A stretch of DNA of 23,015 bases from the IMG/VR virus record IMGVR_UViG_3300044675_004686, positions 1 to 23,015 of that record; one strand, written 5' to 3'. This document shows, piece by piece, positions 21,372-23,015 of the stretch. Under the pieces are notes generated by a model that was not told where the DNA came from, made no database searches, and saw only the letters and a list, made by a program, of their open reading frames with translations. The position numbers and the translations under genes were made by a program. Position 1 is the stretch's first letter; every line of letters starts with the position of its first letter. Source of the stretch: a virus.

Positions 21372-21827
21372 TTAGGCAACGCGATACCAGCTATTGGTGG
21401 CTTGGTAAAAGCGCATGGTGAAGAATGCGTTTGCAGCCAACGTGGTGGGTGCGCCGAATGCTGCTACTGCACCATTCAAGGCTAGCGTGAAGCTGGTGAT
21501 AATCTGGGTAGTCGTGACCAATACTTGTGTACCATCTGGGACACCAGTGTTGAGCGGCAATGTGACTGTACCAGCAGCCAACGTACCAGCAGGTTGAATA
21601 ACCATCCACTGCTGTTCACTGGTGGGCGTGGGGACCGTGATATTAAAACCAGTGCCGGGGGTGTATAGATTCGTGGCCACAGTGGGAGCAGCGAACGACT
21701 GTTGAAAAAATTGCAACAACGCTCCGACCGACACACGACGAGCGTCGCCATTTGCAGGGGTGTATACCGGGAACTGGTCACCGCTAGAGACCTGAGAAAG
21801 CAGGGGGAGTTGATAAATCAATGGCAT
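21372..21827 (-). CDS. putative structural protein, unknown
   Basis: 151 residues starting after AAGGA with six-base spacing. The N-terminus (MPLIYQLPLLSQVSSGDQFP, then VYTPANGDARRVSVGALLQF) resembles the first segment of phage proteins that carry fibre- or baseplate-like modules. The remainder is beta-rich (VTLPLNTGVPDGTQVLVTTT, FFTMRFYQATNSWYRVA). It is probably a virion protein; no family is recognised. It lies between gp4-like and the 394-residue structural gene. Confidence 0.78.
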   Translation of the reverse strand: MPLIYQLPLLSQVSSGDQFPVYTPANGDARRVSVGALLQFFQQSFAAPTVATNLYTPGTGFNITVPTPTSEQQWMVIQPAGTLAAGTVTLPLNTGVPDGTQVLVTTTQIITSFTLALNGAVAAFGAPTTLAANAFFTMRFYQATNSWYRVA

Positions 21828-21836
21828 GACTGTTCC

Positions 21837-22319
21837 TTAGTTATACTGGATCGGGCCATCAGGTCCAGCGGTGGCTGGATCAAGAGGCGGACGAATGAAT
21901 GGATCGTCGTAGACACGCCATGGCTTGTTGCCTTGACCGGATGGCATAGTGCTCGGAAGCTGCTGTACGGGAGGAATCGCAGCGCGAGACAACAAAGTAT
22001 TGTAACCTTGCTTGGCCACAACCTTGGTATCCATCGACACTGTTTTACCGAAACCTGGACCGATTCGGACTCCGAGATTGGTGATGATCGCCTCATTCGC
22101 TGAATCCGGGACAAATGTCTCTTCATCTAGATCGCTTTGATCAGGGTTGGACGGGATGGGGTAACCAAGTCGAATGCCTTTAGCGTTCCACTCAGCCATC
22201 ATCGCATCGAGACGTCGCAACGCAGTTTGAAGATCTTGCGGTTGCAAATCGAACACGTAAGAAGCCAGTCCGATTTCTTCGAACGCCGCAGTCACGAACT
22301 GGCGCTTCGTGTAACTCAT
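21837..22319 (-). CDS. head completion / tail accessory factor, P22 gp4-like
   Basis: 160 residues (P22 gp4 is 166). The N-terminal helices (KRQFVTAAFEEIGL, QDLQTALRRLDAMMAEWNAK, RLGYPIP) are typical of P22 tail accessory factor gp4, which binds the portal ring and prepares it for gp10. The segment DSANEAIITNLGVRIGPGFG is the second conserved block. The start is coupled to the preceding gene through ATGA, with GAGG just upstream. The Pro-rich C-terminal 40 residues look flexible. Confidence 0.88.
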   Translation of the reverse strand: MSYTKRQFVTAAFEEIGLASYVFDLQPQDLQTALRRLDAMMAEWNAKGIRLGYPIPSNPDQSDLDEETFVPDSANEAIITNLGVRIGPGFGKTVSMDTKVVAKQGYNTLLSRAAIPPVQQLPSTMPSGQGNKPWRVYDDPFIRPPLDPATAGPDGPIQYN

Positions 22320-22513
22320 TTCATTCCTCGGCTTGCTTTATTCTTTGCCGCGCGACTACCACGGGTAGGCATGGACTTACCAGCGCCTTTTGCCGCCTTC
22401 TTAGCGGTACTCAAAGCGATGGCAACAGCTTGTTTTTGAGGCTTACCAGACTTCATTTCCTTGGAAATGTTTTTGCTGATAGACTGCTTGGAATAACCTT
22501 TAACCAACGGCAT
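22316..22513 (-). CDS. small basic Lys/Ala-rich protein, DUF6496-like
   Basis: 65 residues, strongly basic. Its N-terminal half (MPLVKGYSKQSISKNISKEM, then KSGKPQKQAVAIALSTAKKA) is the signature of DUF6496 phage proteins, which are small and of unknown function. The C-terminus is a Lys/Arg/Gly-rich tail that probably binds nucleic acid. AGGAG lies six bases before ATG 22513. It follows the coat gene and a GC hairpin, and its stop overlaps the gp4-like start. Confidence 0.88.
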   Translation of the reverse strand: MPLVKGYSKQSISKNISKEMKSGKPQKQAVAIALSTAKKAAKGAGKSMPTRGSRAAKNKASRGMK

Positions 22514-22533
22514 AGCTCACTCCTATACTAGAA

Positions 22534-22551
22534 GGGGGGCCGAAGCCCCCC
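22534..22551 (-). terminator. GC hairpin after the coat gene
   Basis: A seven-pair G/C stem, 22534-22540 with 22545-22551, closed on the - strand by a TTCG loop. It lies 15 bases downstream of the coat stop. On the - strand only TTCTAG follows, not a full T run, so it may be a leaky terminator or a stabilising hairpin that gives the coat gene more mRNA than the genes behind it. Confidence 0.6.
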
Positions 22552-22566
22552 ATTCCAAATCGCCGA

Positions 22567-23015
22567 TTAAGGCTGGTTGAACAACAAAATGCCGGACATT
22601 TCGGGTTGTTTGTTCACAACACCGAACAGCGTGTCAAGACGATACTTGATGGTCATGCTGTCGATGTCATAGAACTTCTGCATCACCAATTCGATGCCTT
22701 GGTCGGTGCTTGCACGCATCACTGCAGTACCAGCGTCGGAAGGCACGGCATAACGACCGGGAAGAATCTCGATCGAATCTTTTTGCCAGAAGGGGTTGAT
22801 GTTGGAAGCACCAGTGTTCAACCAAGTCAATGCAGCAGCGTCAGCGGCAATAGCCACTTCCACGTTCTTGTACTGCAACTGAGCATCAGTGGGGGCCACG
22901 CCCTGAGCACCGATGATTGGGGGGCTGATCACCATGGTAGTGCCGTCGGTCACGCTGATGACACGGAATGTCTTCAGTTGGCCAGTGGACTGCTTGGTGA
23001 TGTGGTGCACAGCGT
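22567..23015 (-). CDS. major coat protein, P22 gp5-like, C-terminal part
   Basis: 149 codons are visible; the frame stays open to the window edge, so the start lies beyond it and the GTG at 23010 is internal. The sequence SIEILPGRYAVPSD, VMRASTDQGIELVMQ, KFYDIDSMTIKYRLDTLFGV, and the end MSGILLFNQP match the C-terminal region of P22-type coat proteins, which use the HK97 fold. It is the first structural gene visible in the - block and lies ahead of the gp4 and gp10 genes as in P22. The remainder of the gene, with portal and terminase, would be expected to the right of the window. Confidence 0.8.
   Translation of the reverse strand, partial: AVHHITKQSTGQLKTFRVISVTDGTTMVISPPIIGAQGVAPTDAQLQYKNVEVAIAADAAALTWLNTGASNINPFWQKDSIEILPGRYAVPSDAGTAVMRASTDQGIELVMQKFYDIDSMTIKYRLDTLFGVVNKQPEMSGILLFNQP

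Noticed and set aside
1-23015. tRNA genes, CRISPR arrays, insertion sequences, integrase and attachment site
   Set aside because: No cloverleaf, regularly spaced repeats, transposase or integrase reading frame was seen; the window is almost fully used by phage genes.

Overview
The window is part of a tailed double-stranded DNA phage genome. It has dense, head-to-tail genes with 1-4 base overlaps, two convergent gene blocks, and no tRNA, rRNA, CRISPR or insertion sequence. The structural genes follow the order of Salmonella phage P22 (coat, gp4, gp10, needle, gp14, gp7, gp20, gp16, tailspike). The lysis enzyme is an M15 peptidase with a 3-TM holin. Together these suggest a podovirus-like phage of a Gram-negative bacterium. 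The host species cannot be read from the sequence, and no integrase or repressor is present in this window.

Left block, + strand, 1-7840: the 3' end of an unknown gene, a probable single-stranded-DNA-binding-type protein, two tandem hairpin terminators, then a tight operon. The operon encodes a family A DNA polymerase (DpoZ type), PurZ, MazZ, DatZ, a PD-(D/E)XK (VRR-NUC-like) nuclease, and a large primase-helicase with an AEP-like primase, a zinc site and a VapE ATPase. Polymerase plus PurZ, MazZ and DatZ is the known gene set for replacing adenine by 2-aminoadenine (Z) throughout phage DNA. In the known pathway MazZ makes dGMP from dGTP, PurZ joins aspartate to dGMP, host PurB and host kinases finish dZTP, DatZ destroys dATP, and the polymerase uses dZTP. 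The diagnostic PurZ change, Ser in place of the catalytic Asp of PurA, is visible at residue 15. This genome is therefore predicted to contain Z instead of A.

Right block, - strand, read from 23015 down to 7841: coat protein C-terminus (cut by the window edge), a small basic DUF6496-like protein, gp4-like head completion protein, two structural proteins without a clear family, a DUF6321-like small protein, gp10-like DNA stabilization protein, a repeat-containing protein in the tail-needle position, a GNAT/gp14-like protein, three probable ejection proteins, a tailspike with a P22-like head-binding N-terminus, a beta-helix and an S74 chaperone, a small fibre-like protein, two small unknown proteins, and the lysis group: a 59-residue one-TM protein, a 2-TM protein, a 3-TM holin and an M15 endolysin. 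The two blocks meet at 7840/7841 with no gap between stop codons. No stretch longer than about 100 bases lacks a gene; the longest gap (931-1030) holds the two terminators.
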